From a virus: 24,161 bases of DNA. Below, piece by piece: positions 7,125 through 15,981 of this stretch. The notes under the pieces are model-generated. The model did not search any database, was not told where the DNA came from, and saw only the letters and a list, made by a program, of their open reading frames with translations. The position numbers were made by a program, and so were the translations under genes. Numbering within the stretch: the stretch's first letter is position 1; each line of letters starts with the position of its first letter. The stretch covers positions 1-24,161 of IMG/VR virus record IMGVR_UViG_3300005935_000136; one strand, written 5' to 3'.

Positions 7125-8096
7125 ATGGCATTACAAGGAAAGGGATTCAAAAAACAAATAGGGATTGGAGAACAAATAGCTTTTGCTACGAAAGTTGCTC
7201 CTACAGCTTATTTGGAATTTACTGATGAGGCTATGATTAAAGAGGTGGAAGAAATTATCTCTTTAGGGATTCGTGGTAGCGCTGGAATTAAAAGGCGTGT
7301 ATTAGGCGCGGTGCGTGTAGGTGGAACAATTGATATGGAAGTATTTCCTGAGGGTGGTATAGGGATGATACTTAAACATGCACTGGGAACGGTAAACAGT
7401 ACGCAGCCAGATGCAGTAGATAACGCTGATGTATATAGTCATGCGTTTACATTGGCTGATGCTTTACCAGAACATGGATTAACTGTTTCTATTGATAGAG
7501 ATATAGGAGTGCGTGATTATTTTGGTTGTAAGATTAGCGTTATTGAATTAACAGCATCAATAAATGCTATACTTATGGCGAAGATGACATTAGTGGGGCG
7601 TGAAGAAAGTTCAGGCGCTGGAATGACGCCAACTTATCCAACAGAAAATCCATTAATTTTTACTCAGGGAGTATTTAAAATTGATACGGTTGAAGTTGAA
7701 GTATCAAATTTCGTATTGACCTTGACTAATAATTTGAGGGAAGATCGTTATGGTATAGTTGGTTCTGGTGCGAGACAGCAAGTTGAACGACTTGGAAAAA
7801 GAGAAGTTTCAGGAAGCTTTAATAGAGTTTTTGAAAATAATGATCTTTACGATAAGTTTCTTGCTGGAACTCCTGGAGCATTAGAGTTAACTTTTACTGG
7901 AGGCGTTATAACAGGTGGTGATGGTTCTTTAAATTATACGGTTAAAATTGAAGTTCCTATAGCTTATTATAATTCATTTACTCCTGGTACTGGTGGTGCA
8001 GAAATGTCTGATCATACGATACCATTTCGTGCAATTGAAGGTGCTGTAGATAAAGAAATGACAATTACTTTACAGAATAAAGATGTAAGTTATTAA
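7125..8096 (+). CDS. Major tail tube protein (Phage_tube_2-like)
   Basis: This 323-residue protein starts after TTGGAGGTGA, one of the best ribosome sites in the window. The N-terminal IGIGEQIAFATKVAPTAYLE, then RVLGAVRVGGTIDMEV and a GIGMILKHALG segment follow the pattern of tail tube proteins of the Phage_tube_2 group, which build an inner beta-barrel ring. A central repeat of the barrel (FKIDTVEVEVSNFVLTLTNN) and a C-terminal beta-rich part (ITLQNKDVSY) complete it. Six copies per ring would stack to form the tube through which DNA passes. It follows the terminator and precedes the chaperone and tape measure genes, the normal order. A strong hairpin follows its stop codon, as after the capsid gene, suggesting special handling of its mRNA. 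Confidence 0.8.
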   Translation: MALQGKGFKKQIGIGEQIAFATKVAPTAYLEFTDEAMIKEVEEIISLGIRGSAGIKRRVLGAVRVGGTIDMEVFPEGGIGMILKHALGTVNSTQPDAVDNADVYSHAFTLADALPEHGLTVSIDRDIGVRDYFGCKISVIELTASINAILMAKMTLVGREESSGAGMTPTYPTENPLIFTQGVFKIDTVEVEVSNFVLTLTNNLREDRYGIVGSGARQQVERLGKREVSGSFNRVFENNDLYDKFLAGTPGALELTFTGGVITGGDGSLNYTVKIEVPIAYYNSFTPGTGGAEMSDHTIPFRAIEGAVDKEMTITLQNKDVSY

Positions 8097-8102
8097 TATA
8101 AT

Positions 8103-8129
8103 TTGGAGGGAGGAAATACCTCCCTCCAA
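8103..8129 (+). terminator. Perfect GC-rich hairpin after the tail tube gene
   Basis: TTGGAGGGAGG and CCTCCCTCCAA form a perfect 11-bp stem with an AAATA loop, followed by TAACTTTT. The short U-run suggests partial termination. The 3' arm contains CCTCC, which is complementary to the ribosome site AGGAGG at 8138-8143 of the next gene, so the structure may also influence translation of that gene. Confidence 0.6.
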
Positions 8130-8150
8130 TAACTTTTAGGAGGATTTAAA

Positions 8151-8540
8151 ATGAGTATCTCACCAAAAGAACTTACCGCAAAATTACTTGGAAAAAAAAT
8201 TGTTAAAGTTAAAAGTGGAAATGGCGATGAATTTGAATTTGAAATTCAGAAAGTAAACATTGAAATATTTGCTGGAAAAGGCGCAGCAGTGTTAGGTAAA
8301 ATAGTGGGAAAAACACAGGAAGAAATTAAAAAGATGTTTGTAGATAAATTTGAGAGTCAGGAAATGTCAAAAATTATAGCGCCAGTATTAGTAGATGGAG
8401 TAGCTAAACCAAAAGTTGTAGATAAAGAAATTTATGATGAAGAAACCGAAGTTTCTATAAAGGTAATTTTAAAAGATCTTGAACTTGCATCTAACTTGTA
8501 TATGGAAATATTAACTATATCAGCAACTGAGAAAAAATAA
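8151..8540 (+). CDS. Tail assembly chaperone-position protein, function not proven
   Basis: This 129-residue protein starts after AGGAGG (8138-8143). It sits between the tube and tape measure genes, where tail assembly chaperones are encoded, and its size and acidic/lysine-rich, helical character (LTAKLLGKKIVKV, then IEIFAGKGAAVLGKIVG and KDLELASNLYMEILTIS) are compatible with that role, in which the chaperone coats the tape measure before the tube polymerises around it. No sequence motif proves it. The usual frameshifted longer form is not evident: in the -1 frame only 13 codons follow the A-run at 8532-8537 before a stop, and the +1 frame stops at once. Either this phage lacks the frameshifted partner or the call is wrong. 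Confidence 0.45.
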   Translation: MSISPKELTAKLLGKKIVKVKSGNGDEFEFEIQKVNIEIFAGKGAAVLGKIVGKTQEEIKKMFVDKFESQEMSKIIAPVLVDGVAKPKVVDKEIYDEETEVSIKVILKDLELASNLYMEILTISATEKK

Positions 8541-8556
8541 TTAGTGGGAGCTTGTT

Positions 8557-11103
8557 ATGGCATTTGGAAATGATTTAGTAATTAATATAAAAGCTAAAGA
8601 TGAGGCTAGTAATACCCTTAATAAAATAAGAGGTAATATTAAGAATCATTCTGCTGCGTTTAAAAAAGCTGGCAAGCAAATGTTGATTGCTTCTGCTGCA
8701 TTAACGGCTGGACTTGGCGTTGCTATTAATCAGGCTGCAAAGTTTCAGGCGCAAATGGCGCAGGTTTCAACCATGTTGGATCAGCAGTCTATGAAATATA
8801 TGCCTAAATTTGAAAAAGCTATTAAAAGGATGTCATTAGAATTTGGTGAAGGAACAGATACTTTGGCAGACGGTTTATATAATATTTTATCAGCTTCTAT
8901 TCCAGCTGAACAAGCTATAAGCGTATTGGATGCGTCGGTAAAAGCGGCAAAAGGTGGTCTTACCGATACAGGTACAGCAGCTGATGCAATTACAACGATT
9001 TTAAATTCATATCAATTAAGTGCGGATAGAGCAGCAGATGTATCAGATCTTTTATTTTCTATTGTTAAAAGAGGTAAATTAACATTTGCTGATTTAGCAC
9101 CTAACATTGGTAAGGTTTCAGCAATGGCGGCGAATGCGGGAATGTCATTAGAGGAACTAGGCGCAACAATATCAACATTAACAAGAAGTGGTATTAGAAT
9201 GGAAATGGCAATGACAGGAGTTAGGGGCATATTAAATGGAATGATGGGTGCAACAAAAGAATCTGCGACAATCTTTAAAGATAAATTAGGGCTTGCTATG
9301 GAAACAGCTACATTAAAAACTCATGGATTTGTTGAAATATTAAAAAGAATTAAAAAGGCTGGATTGACGCCAGAAGAAATAAAGAAAATGTTTCCAAATG
9401 TTAGGGCATTAACTGGTATAGTTGCTGCTATGGGAGATTTAGAGGGAATAACTAAAGATGTGGCGATTATGACGGATAGGGCAGGTGTTGCACAAGAAGC
9501 TTTTGAAAAAAATGCAAGGGTTGCGGCGATGACGCTTGCTAAATTAAAGCAAGCATTTATTTTATTAGGAGCAGAGATTGGAAAAGGTTTATTACCAATA
9601 GTAGAAAAATGGTCAAATAGATTAATAAAACTTGTTAAATGGTATTATAAATTAGAGGAAGGAACTAAGACAATTATTTCCAAAACTGCGATGTGGTCGG
9701 CGGGATTATTGGCTGTTGCTGGAGGCTTATTAATAGTTGCTTCACAACTTCCAGCAATAATAGTTGGTTATGGTCTTTTGTCTAAAGCATTAACAAAAGT
9801 TGCTGCAAATGCATTAATTGCAAAAGGTGCGATGACAGCAGGACTTGGTGCTGCTATAGCATTTACGGCATATAAATTAGTAGAGTTAACTTTTAAAGTA
9901 AGAGATTATATTAAGGCAAGGAAAGAAATGCAGGAAGCAGAAAAACAAGCTTCTGATATGCAGGTAAAGGCGTATGATAGTCTTGTTTCAAAATTTGATG
10001 AAGTAAAAGATAGATACAGTAAGATTAGTCCAGAACTTGAAAAGCAAGCTGAATTGATAGAAGTGTTGAAAGATAAATATGATGGTTTAGTTGAAAGAGG
10101 AAATGCATCAGCAGAAGTATTAATTGCAAATGAAACTCAAATTAAAGAAAAAATAATAGAATTTATTGCTATGAAAAGAGAAGCCTCAGTGGTTGTTGAA
10201 GAACTTGCAGAAAAAGAAAAGGAAATAAATAAAGATAAGGTAGTAGATGTAGAAGAGGCAACTGATGCAGAAAAGGCAGCTTATGAAGATTTGGCTCAAA
10301 AAGTAGAATTATTAAATCTTAAGGGATTTGAAAAGAAACAAAAACAATTAGCATTTGAAAAAAAGCAGGCAATTACAGATACTAAAAAGAAGATTACAAA
10401 TACAGCTCTTCAGAAAAAAGCATTAGCTAAATTAGATCAAATATATGATGCTAAATCTGTAGAACTTGCAAAGCAAACTGCAAAAGAAAAAATGGAGGCA
10501 GTAAGGCAATTACAGGATACAACTATAAGCACGTTAAGAACGGTGCTTGAGGCTGAGGGATCTTCAGCTAAAAAGAAGAAAGCTTTTATCATTGCATTAA
10601 TGACAGCAGAGTTAGCGTTGGGCGTAACTAGAATGTGGACGGCAGAGGCAACGAAGGGTGTTCTTGGAATACCATTAGCAATTGCTGGAACTGCTGCGTT
10701 GGTTGCTAATTATGGCGCACAAATGCACACCTTAACAAAAGGAACAAGCGGCACTGCATTAGAAGTTGATACATCATCTATTGGTGATGTTTCAAATGCG
10801 ACATTGGAAAATGTTGATAGTTCTACTCCAACAATAAGCGATACTGGTTTAGATACAGCAGAGAGCGGTTCAGTCGCAACTAGTGGAAGTAATTCATATT
10901 CAGGCGGTGGAGTTACAAAAATAACAAATATTAATGTTGGTGGAGTAGATGTTAATTTAGGTGGAACAAACGTCAGTGAAAATAATTTAGAAGAAACATT
11001 AAGAGAAATTGGTGATGCTGTAAAATCAAAAACTGTAGAGGCTGTTACAATGGCTATGCAAATATACAATACTGGAAAAGAAAATGAAGAGGAGGCAGTG
11101 TAA
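8557..11103 (+). CDS. Tail tape measure protein (TP901-type core)
   Basis: This 848-residue protein begins after GGGAG. The N-terminal half carries the TP901 tape measure core: an early helix with NTLNKIRGNIKNH, a hydrophobic stretch near residues 40-60, then YNILSASIPAEQAISVLDAS, then alternating Ala/Gly-rich helices (LEELGATISTLTRSG; MEMAMTGVRGILNGMMG). Hydrophobic segments at about 378-408, 417-438 and 682-720 may insert in the host membrane during DNA ejection. Residues about 450-680 are Lys/Glu-rich coiled coil. The C-terminus is Ser/Thr/Gly-rich with NINVGGVDVNLGG. Using the usual rule of roughly 1.5 angstrom per residue, the tail would be near 125 nm, an inference only. No peptidase or lysozyme domain is visible. 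Its stop overlaps the next start by one base (TAATG). Confidence 0.88.
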   Translation: MAFGNDLVINIKAKDEASNTLNKIRGNIKNHSAAFKKAGKQMLIASAALTAGLGVAINQAAKFQAQMAQVSTMLDQQSMKYMPKFEKAIKRMSLEFGEGTDTLADGLYNILSASIPAEQAISVLDASVKAAKGGLTDTGTAADAITTILNSYQLSADRAADVSDLLFSIVKRGKLTFADLAPNIGKVSAMAANAGMSLEELGATISTLTRSGIRMEMAMTGVRGILNGMMGATKESATIFKDKLGLAMETATLKTHGFVEILKRIKKAGLTPEEIKKMFPNVRALTGIVAAMGDLEGITKDVAIMTDRAGVAQEAFEKNARVAAMTLAKLKQAFILLGAEIGKGLLPIVEKWSNRLIKLVKWYYKLEEGTKTIISKTAMWSAGLLAVAGGLLIVASQLPAIIVGYGLLSKALTKVAANALIAKGAMTAGLGAAIAFTAYKLVELTFKVRDYIKARKEMQEAEKQASDMQVKAYDSLVSKFDEVKDRYSKISPELEKQAELIEVLKDKYDGLVERGNASAEVLIANETQIKEKIIEFIAMKREASVVVEELAEKEKEINKDKVVDVEEATDAEKAAYEDLAQKVELLNLKGFEKKQKQLAFEKKQAITDTKKKITNTALQKKALAKLDQIYDAKSVELAKQTAKEKMEAVRQLQDTTISTLRTVLEAEGSSAKKKKAFIIALMTAELALGVTRMWTAEATKGVLGIPLAIAGTAALVANYGAQMHTLTKGTSGTALEVDTSSIGDVSNATLENVDSSTPTISDTGLDTAESGSVATSGSNSYSGGGVTKITNINVGGVDVNLGGTNVSENNLEETLREIGDAVKSKTVEAVTMAMQIYNTGKENEEEAV

Positions 11104-11894
11104 TGTCTGAATATCCACATTTTTTTGAAGTGAATAAAATTAATAAAGATCAAGATACTATATCTGCAAGTTCTGGAGATGGAGTAGTTGAGAATTGTGT
11201 AGATTACGATAAGAATACAGAGTGGGAAAGTGTTGGAAGTGATGATACAACTACAGAAACTATAACCAATCAATTTAAAGATGCAGATGGTGGAAATGAA
11301 AATAGGGATATTGATAGATGTATTATTACAGGATGTAATGCAAAATTATTTAGAATATATACAGCCTATTGGAATGGTGCGGCATATGATGCATGGGTAT
11401 TACAAGATACAGTAACAGATAGCGTTAGAGAAAGTTATATATTATCTTTTACAAGCGTAAGTGCTGGACAAGTAAAAATAGAAATGGATACTACAATTGT
11501 AGCTGATGAACAAAAAACAATTTCTGCATTTATAATGACGGTTTTAATATGGGAAGCTACGATGCCTATGGATATATTTTCTATTAAGAATAAGCAAAAA
11601 ACTTCAAATAGAAGATTGTATAATGGCACTGGTCAAAGAATTGTTCAATATGATAAATGGGCTTCTGCGATAGAATTTAGGCAAATATCTAAAACAGAAT
11701 TAAATAGTTTAAAAGATATATATGATAATTATAATTCTTTTATTGTTATCGTTGAGCCTTATGATTATTTAGATGCATATGATAAACCAGAAGATTATTA
11801 TCGTGTTTTATGGATGTCTCCGTGGCAGCAAAAATATTTCACAAAAATTAAATCTGCAGGTTATAATATTAAAATCCAATTAGAGGAAGTATAA
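11103..11894 (+). CDS. Distal tail (Dit-like) protein with discoidin-like N-terminal region
   Basis: This 263-residue protein starts within the tape measure stop (TAATG), so it is translationally coupled. Residues about 15-150 look like an F5/8-type (discoidin/galactose-binding) beta sandwich: CVDYDKNTEWESVGSDD is the typical Asp/Asn-Thr-x-Trp opening, followed by alternating strands up to IMTVLIWEA. Residues about 160-263 form a second part ending in a strand-rich stretch with KIKSAGYNIKIQLEEV. In siphoviruses the gene after the tape measure encodes Dit, a hexameric ring that links the tube to the hub and often carries sugar-binding domains. Function here is inferred from order plus the discoidin-like signature. 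An alternative is a tail-tip carbohydrate-binding protein. Confidence 0.55.
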   Translation: MSEYPHFFEVNKINKDQDTISASSGDGVVENCVDYDKNTEWESVGSDDTTTETITNQFKDADGGNENRDIDRCIITGCNAKLFRIYTAYWNGAAYDAWVLQDTVTDSVRESYILSFTSVSAGQVKIEMDTTIVADEQKTISAFIMTVLIWEATMPMDIFSIKNKQKTSNRRLYNGTGQRIVQYDKWASAIEFRQISKTELNSLKDIYDNYNSFIVIVEPYDYLDAYDKPEDYYRVLWMSPWQQKYFTKIKSAGYNIKIQLEEV

Positions 11895-11896
11895 TT

Positions 11897-14800
11897 ATGA
11901 AAAAGATTGGATATAATAATTGGTTAATAAATCAACAGAAAGAAAATAAATTAAAAAGATATAAAAAAATAACAATGTATAGAAGATATTGGGATGCAAC
12001 TAATCAAGAATATACTTGGGAAAGTACATTAGCGGTTGATATTGATAACGATATTATTAAGTGTGGTAAGACTACTTGGAAAGCAGATACGGATCAATTA
12101 AATGTATGGAAGATGGGAAATTTAACATTAACCGTAGATAATTCTCATGGAAAATGGGATGAAAATAATGCATCTGGATATTTTGATGGGTATATGGCTT
12201 TTTTATCTATGATTAGAGTTGAGGTTGGTTTTGTAGCTAAAGATGGAACGATATATGAGATTTTTGCATATCAAGGTTTAATTTCTGCTGATGGTATACA
12301 ATTAGAAAACGATAAACATACGGCAAAAATTAAAATTATATCACTTGATTATTTATTGAAATCAGTTGATGCAAATCAAGTTAGCACTACACCCGTTAGT
12401 CCTCAACTTCAATATGAAAATTCAGATATTTATAGCGCAACAACGATAGGAAAAACTGGATCTGGTTGGACAGTTAATGCCTATCAATATAAAATAGTAA
12501 GAATTTTTAGCGGAACAGGTATAGGTCAAGAAAGGATGATTGCATCAAATACTGCTGATACATTAACTGTTAATACGTGGGTTACAACTCCAGATGCGAC
12601 AAGTGATTTTGAAATTGTTGGAGAATATTTGGGAGTAGGTACAGGCGCTCAAGTTGATTATGTAACTACCCAACCTGGAGTTGGAAAAATTACTAACTTA
12701 TGGACTAATGATGATCTTAAAGAGCAGGGTGAATTTTATTCTGTATCTGATTTGAATGAGCCAGTCTTAGGAGCTACATCTACCTTTAAAACAGCTCCAG
12801 TTATAGGGGTTAGAATTACAGTTGATTATTTTTATTGGTATCAAAGTCAAACATTTAAATTTTTAATAGAAAAGATATTAGATTTAGCAAATATTTCTAA
12901 TAGATATATTCAGGATGTTGTGTTTTCTAATTCGGTAGAAAAGGAATGGGAACAGACAACTCAAGCTGATTTTCAGGCTGGCACTTCAATACAGACTAAT
13001 TTAACGAGGTATCCAGATAATATTATTATAGATGATGATAGATCAACTGTATATAGAGATCAATATTCTGAACCTAATGATATTCAACTCATAAGCAGTG
13101 ATTTTTTTCTCTCAGGCTCTCCGTATGCTCATAGTTTTAAGGCTTATAAAAGTGCGTATTTTTCAAAAATAGAATTAAATGCTTATTATACTGGAATGGC
13201 TCATCCTGCACATGATATTACTTTTTCGTTATGTGCTGATGATGCAGGTGGTGATCCAGGAACAGTTATTATTGAAGATATTTTTCACATACCAATTACT
13301 CCAGTAGGATATAAGACCCTTACTTTTGATATGTCGTCATTTAATTATAGGATGACATACGGAACTAAATATTTTTGGAAAATATCTACGACAGATTTAT
13401 ATAGGGTGGATTTTTTTTACTCAACAGGTGGCACAGAAGAAAATCATAAAATGTTATGGAATGGTTTAAGTTGGGATCATTCATCATTTTTATATACATC
13501 TGGTGATTATTCTTCATATAAATATTACTATAATCCTTATTATAATTATGGCGTTAATTTTTCTCAGACTTTAGATTGTGGGGTATCATTAACGTCTTAC
13601 GGAAAATTAATAAAAACAGAGACATTAAATTCTGGCTCATCTATATATTATACTCAAAGTAGCACTACTGATTCTGGATGGTCTACAGTTTGGGATGCAG
13701 ATGAGTGGGATCAAGTAGATGAATTTGGGAATATACTTTCAGATGTTAAAAGATATATCAGAGTAGCAGTATATTTTACGCCAAATTATCCTGGTGGTGG
13801 TGTTACGACTGATGATATAGATACCCCATTTATTCATGATTTTAATTTAAAATATTATGTTGCAGAGTATAAACCAACGTTAGCTAATTTTACAGATAAA
13901 GACGGAAAAAGTGCTATAGAGACAATGGGTGCTATTGGAAATTATGATATGGGTTTTTATATGGACTTTGATGATTCAGAAAAGATGGTATGGGATATAG
14001 ATTATGATGGTGCGGCAATGCCTCAAACGGAAGGGTGGACAGAGAATAAAGAATATAATGGTGTTGGCTCAATTGTTAGTAGCAAATTAGAAATAGAAGG
14101 TACATCATCTCTTTCTACGGTTGGAACAATTTCTGATGCAGGACATTATATTTGGAATAAAGTATGTTTGGTAGAATATAGTGGTAATTTATATATGTCA
14201 TCTGGAGCTATTAATACAGTTTATCGTTATGATGGTGGAACTACATGGGTGTCAATAGGTAGTTTACCAGAAACTACAGTTACTTCTGTTACATCGTTAA
14301 TTTCTTTTAATGGAAATTTATATGCTGGAGTTCATGCAGCTACTACTGGCGAAAGAGGTGTTTATCGTTATGATGGTGGAACTACATGGACAAAAGTTAG
14401 TAATTTTCCTTCTTCTGTTATAGCAGTATATAGTTTGCATGAATATGATGGTGATATGTATGCTGGAACAGATTATGGAACAATTTACCGTTATGATGGT
14501 GGAAGTACATGGACTCAAGTTGGAAATTTTGCATCGACTTATTATAGAATTAGGTGGATGTCAAATTATAACGGTAGTCTATATGCATGTATGGATAACA
14601 ATGCATCAGATGGAGGTGCTATTTATATTTATAATGGTGGAAGCTCTTGGTCTGAAGTTAGGATTTTTAACGAAGGGCGTATGGGTGCTATGATAGTATG
14701 TGGAAATTATTTATATGTAGGAACTGCTTATAAAATATATCAATATAATGGTAGCACATTTGCAGATAAAGGATTAAATGTTATTAATCAAATAGGATCT

Positions 14801-15910
14801 TTTGGTGTACACAATGAAAGATTATATATTGGAACAGAATCAAATTCTCATTTTTATGTATATGATGAAAAAACTTTAACAGATTTATACGGTATAGGTG
14901 ATAGTGTTTGGGGTCAGGTAGAATTTAATAATAAATTATATATTGGATTAGGTGTTCTTTCTACAGAGGTTAGAGAATTTGAAGGTGCTGGTCATTGTTT
15001 TTATGATATTGTTGATACAGATTTAGATCCAAGAAATGGTTGGACAGTAGAAGCTAATGTAGAAAAGACATTAGGATTAGATGAAAATTTTCAAATTGTT
15101 ATTGCTGATGGAACATTTATTACTAAAGTAGCAATTACTAATTCTGGATATATTAAATTATTAGAATATGATAAAGATGATTTAGATAAATCAAAAAAAG
15201 CTGCTTTTTTACCAGGAGGTATGCATTTAATTAAAATAGCAAGAAAAGGTACGAAGGTTAAAATATATGTAGATAGTGAAGTTGTTTTAATATCTTATGC
15301 AAACAATTCTTCTGCTATACAAAAAGTTTATTTTGGTCAAATAGAAGATACATCAGAGTCATATCAATGTGTAATAGATTTGTTGAAGTATAGTGATTCA
15401 GTTCCTTGTTTTGAAACCTTTTATTTACCAAAATATTATTTTCAAAATAAAAATAGTATAGTTGATAGTGGATTATATTTAAAGCCAGATGAAAATTACA
15501 TTAAATTATATAACTATAAATCTGGCTGGGATAGAATTTATAATTATATTAATGCCACATATGGGGAATATTCTAGTAGTGCAACACCATTTACTGAATT
15601 AGATGATCATCCAACTAGTATTGATAAGTATGGTAAAAGGGAATTGGTAATTAGTGGTGAAGAGTTTTTACAGGCAGAAGATACAAATGTAGCGGTTGGA
15701 GCATCAAAAATATATTATCAGGAGTATAAGAATCCAAGAAGAACATTTAAATTGTTATGTAAATATTTATTTCAATTAAATTTATCAGATAAAATTTATG
15801 TTAGTGCCGAAACGCCAATACAATTAACAGATTTACAATGTAAAGTTGTTGGTCTTGTTCTCGATATTGATAAATTTACCTTAGAAATTGATTGTGAAGA
15901 AATATTGTAA
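11897..15910 (+). CDS. Tail hub / receptor-binding protein with beta-propeller and lectin-like domains
   Basis: The longest gene of the window encodes 1337 residues and starts after GAGGAAG. Residues 1-165 (MGNLTLTVDNSHGKW, then a strand-rich region with AKIKIISLDYLLK) and about 1175-1337 (KLLCKYLFQLNLSDKIYV, then LQCKVVGLVLDIDKFTLEID) look like two parts of a tail hub protein, as in Tal-type siphovirus hubs. Between them sit added modules: a small beta domain at about 168-245 (ending PDATSDFEIVG), a jelly-roll-like section at about 390-640, a beta-propeller at about 749-1032 built from units ending in YRYDGGTTW and similar, and a concanavalin/LamG-like sandwich at about 1035-1165. Such insertions are typical of host-recognition parts. 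No peptidase motif was seen. Hub identity is inferred from position and flanking domains; receptor binding is inferred from domain type. Confidence 0.65.
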   Translation: MKKIGYNNWLINQQKENKLKRYKKITMYRRYWDATNQEYTWESTLAVDIDNDIIKCGKTTWKADTDQLNVWKMGNLTLTVDNSHGKWDENNASGYFDGYMAFLSMIRVEVGFVAKDGTIYEIFAYQGLISADGIQLENDKHTAKIKIISLDYLLKSVDANQVSTTPVSPQLQYENSDIYSATTIGKTGSGWTVNAYQYKIVRIFSGTGIGQERMIASNTADTLTVNTWVTTPDATSDFEIVGEYLGVGTGAQVDYVTTQPGVGKITNLWTNDDLKEQGEFYSVSDLNEPVLGATSTFKTAPVIGVRITVDYFYWYQSQTFKFLIEKILDLANISNRYIQDVVFSNSVEKEWEQTTQADFQAGTSIQTNLTRYPDNIIIDDDRSTVYRDQYSEPNDIQLISSDFFLSGSPYAHSFKAYKSAYFSKIELNAYYTGMAHPAHDITFSLCADDAGGDPGTVIIEDIFHIPITPVGYKTLTFDMSSFNYRMTYGTKYFWKISTTDLYRVDFFYSTGGTEENHKMLWNGLSWDHSSFLYTSGDYSSYKYYYNPYYNYGVNFSQTLDCGVSLTSYGKLIKTETLNSGSSIYYTQSSTTDSGWSTVWDADEWDQVDEFGNILSDVKRYIRVAVYFTPNYPGGGVTTDDIDTPFIHDFNLKYYVAEYKPTLANFTDKDGKSAIETMGAIGNYDMGFYMDFDDSEKMVWDIDYDGAAMPQTEGWTENKEYNGVGSIVSSKLEIEGTSSLSTVGTISDAGHYIWNKVCLVEYSGNLYMSSGAINTVYRYDGGTTWVSIGSLPETTVTSVTSLISFNGNLYAGVHAATTGERGVYRYDGGTTWTKVSNFPSSVIAVYSLHEYDGDMYAGTDYGTIYRYDGGSTWTQVGNFASTYYRIRWMSNYNGSLYACMDNNASDGGAIYIYNGGSSWSEVRIFNEGRMGAMIVCGNYLYVGTAYKIYQYNGSTFADKGLNVINQIGSFGVHNERLYIGTESNSHFYVYDEKTLTDLYGIGDSVWGQVEFNNKLYIGLGVLSTEVREFEGAGHCFYDIVDTDLDPRNGWTVEANVEKTLGLDENFQIVIADGTFITKVAITNSGYIKLLEYDKDDLDKSKKAAFLPGGMHLIKIARKGTKVKIYVDSEVVLISYANNSSAIQKVYFGQIEDTSESYQCVIDLLKYSDSVPCFETFYLPKYYFQNKNSIVDSGLYLKPDENYIKLYNYKSGWDRIYNYINATYGEYSSSATPFTELDDHPTSIDKYGKRELVISGEEFLQAEDTNVAVGASKIYYQEYKNPRRTFKLLCKYLFQLNLSDKIYVSAETPIQLTDLQCKVVGLVLDIDKFTLEIDCEEIL
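14219..14863 (+). repeat. Beta-propeller coding repeats inside the tail hub gene
   Basis: Units ending in Tyr-x-Tyr-Asp/Asn-Gly begin at 14222, 14363, 14486, 14624 and 14738, with a degenerate sixth (YVYDEKT) at 14855. Spacing is 47, 41, 46, 38 and 39 codons. The first two share 30 identical bases (14219-14248 and 14360-14389), the third differs from them in two of 27 bases, and later ones diverge. Each unit also has an N-terminal LY(A/M/I)G-type strand. This is a six- or seven-bladed propeller with recent expansion at its N-terminal side. Confidence 0.75.
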
Positions 15911-15981
15911 TATTTTGCATAAAAAACAACCAATAATACATACTAATATAATGAGGGAATAATACATTATTGGAGGTAGCA
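15911..15981 (+). promoter_or_regulatory. Intergenic region with TATAAT box inside an inverted repeat, before the DNA metabolism genes
   Basis: This is the only sizeable gap between the tail genes and the next module. It holds a perfect TATAAT at 15947-15952. The best -35-like hexamer, TTGCAT at 15915-15920, is too far (26 bases), and the correctly spaced hexamer is poor, so activator help or another sigma factor would be needed. CCAATAAT (15930-15937) and its exact complement ATTATTGG (15966-15973) frame the box, and the right arm overlaps the ribosome site GGAGGT. The arrangement could be an operator or an mRNA hairpin hiding the ribosome site. Confidence 0.4.

Noticed and set aside
8532-8556. 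Possible -1 frameshift at the A-run at the end of the chaperone-position gene
   Set aside because: The heptamer is G-AAA-AAA, a poor slippery site, and the -1 frame adds only 13 codons before a stop inside the tape measure start, unlike the long second product of known tail chaperones.
10710-11273. 187-codon frame on the minus strand over the end of the tape measure gene
   Set aside because: It has no ribosome site, lies opposite well-supported genes, and its hydrophobic composition is what the antisense of AT-rich Lys/Asn codons gives.
14439-14693. 84-codon + strand frame inside the propeller region
   Set aside because: Product of the repeated ATGATGG-type DNA in another frame; no ribosome site, and the main frame is conserved and longer.
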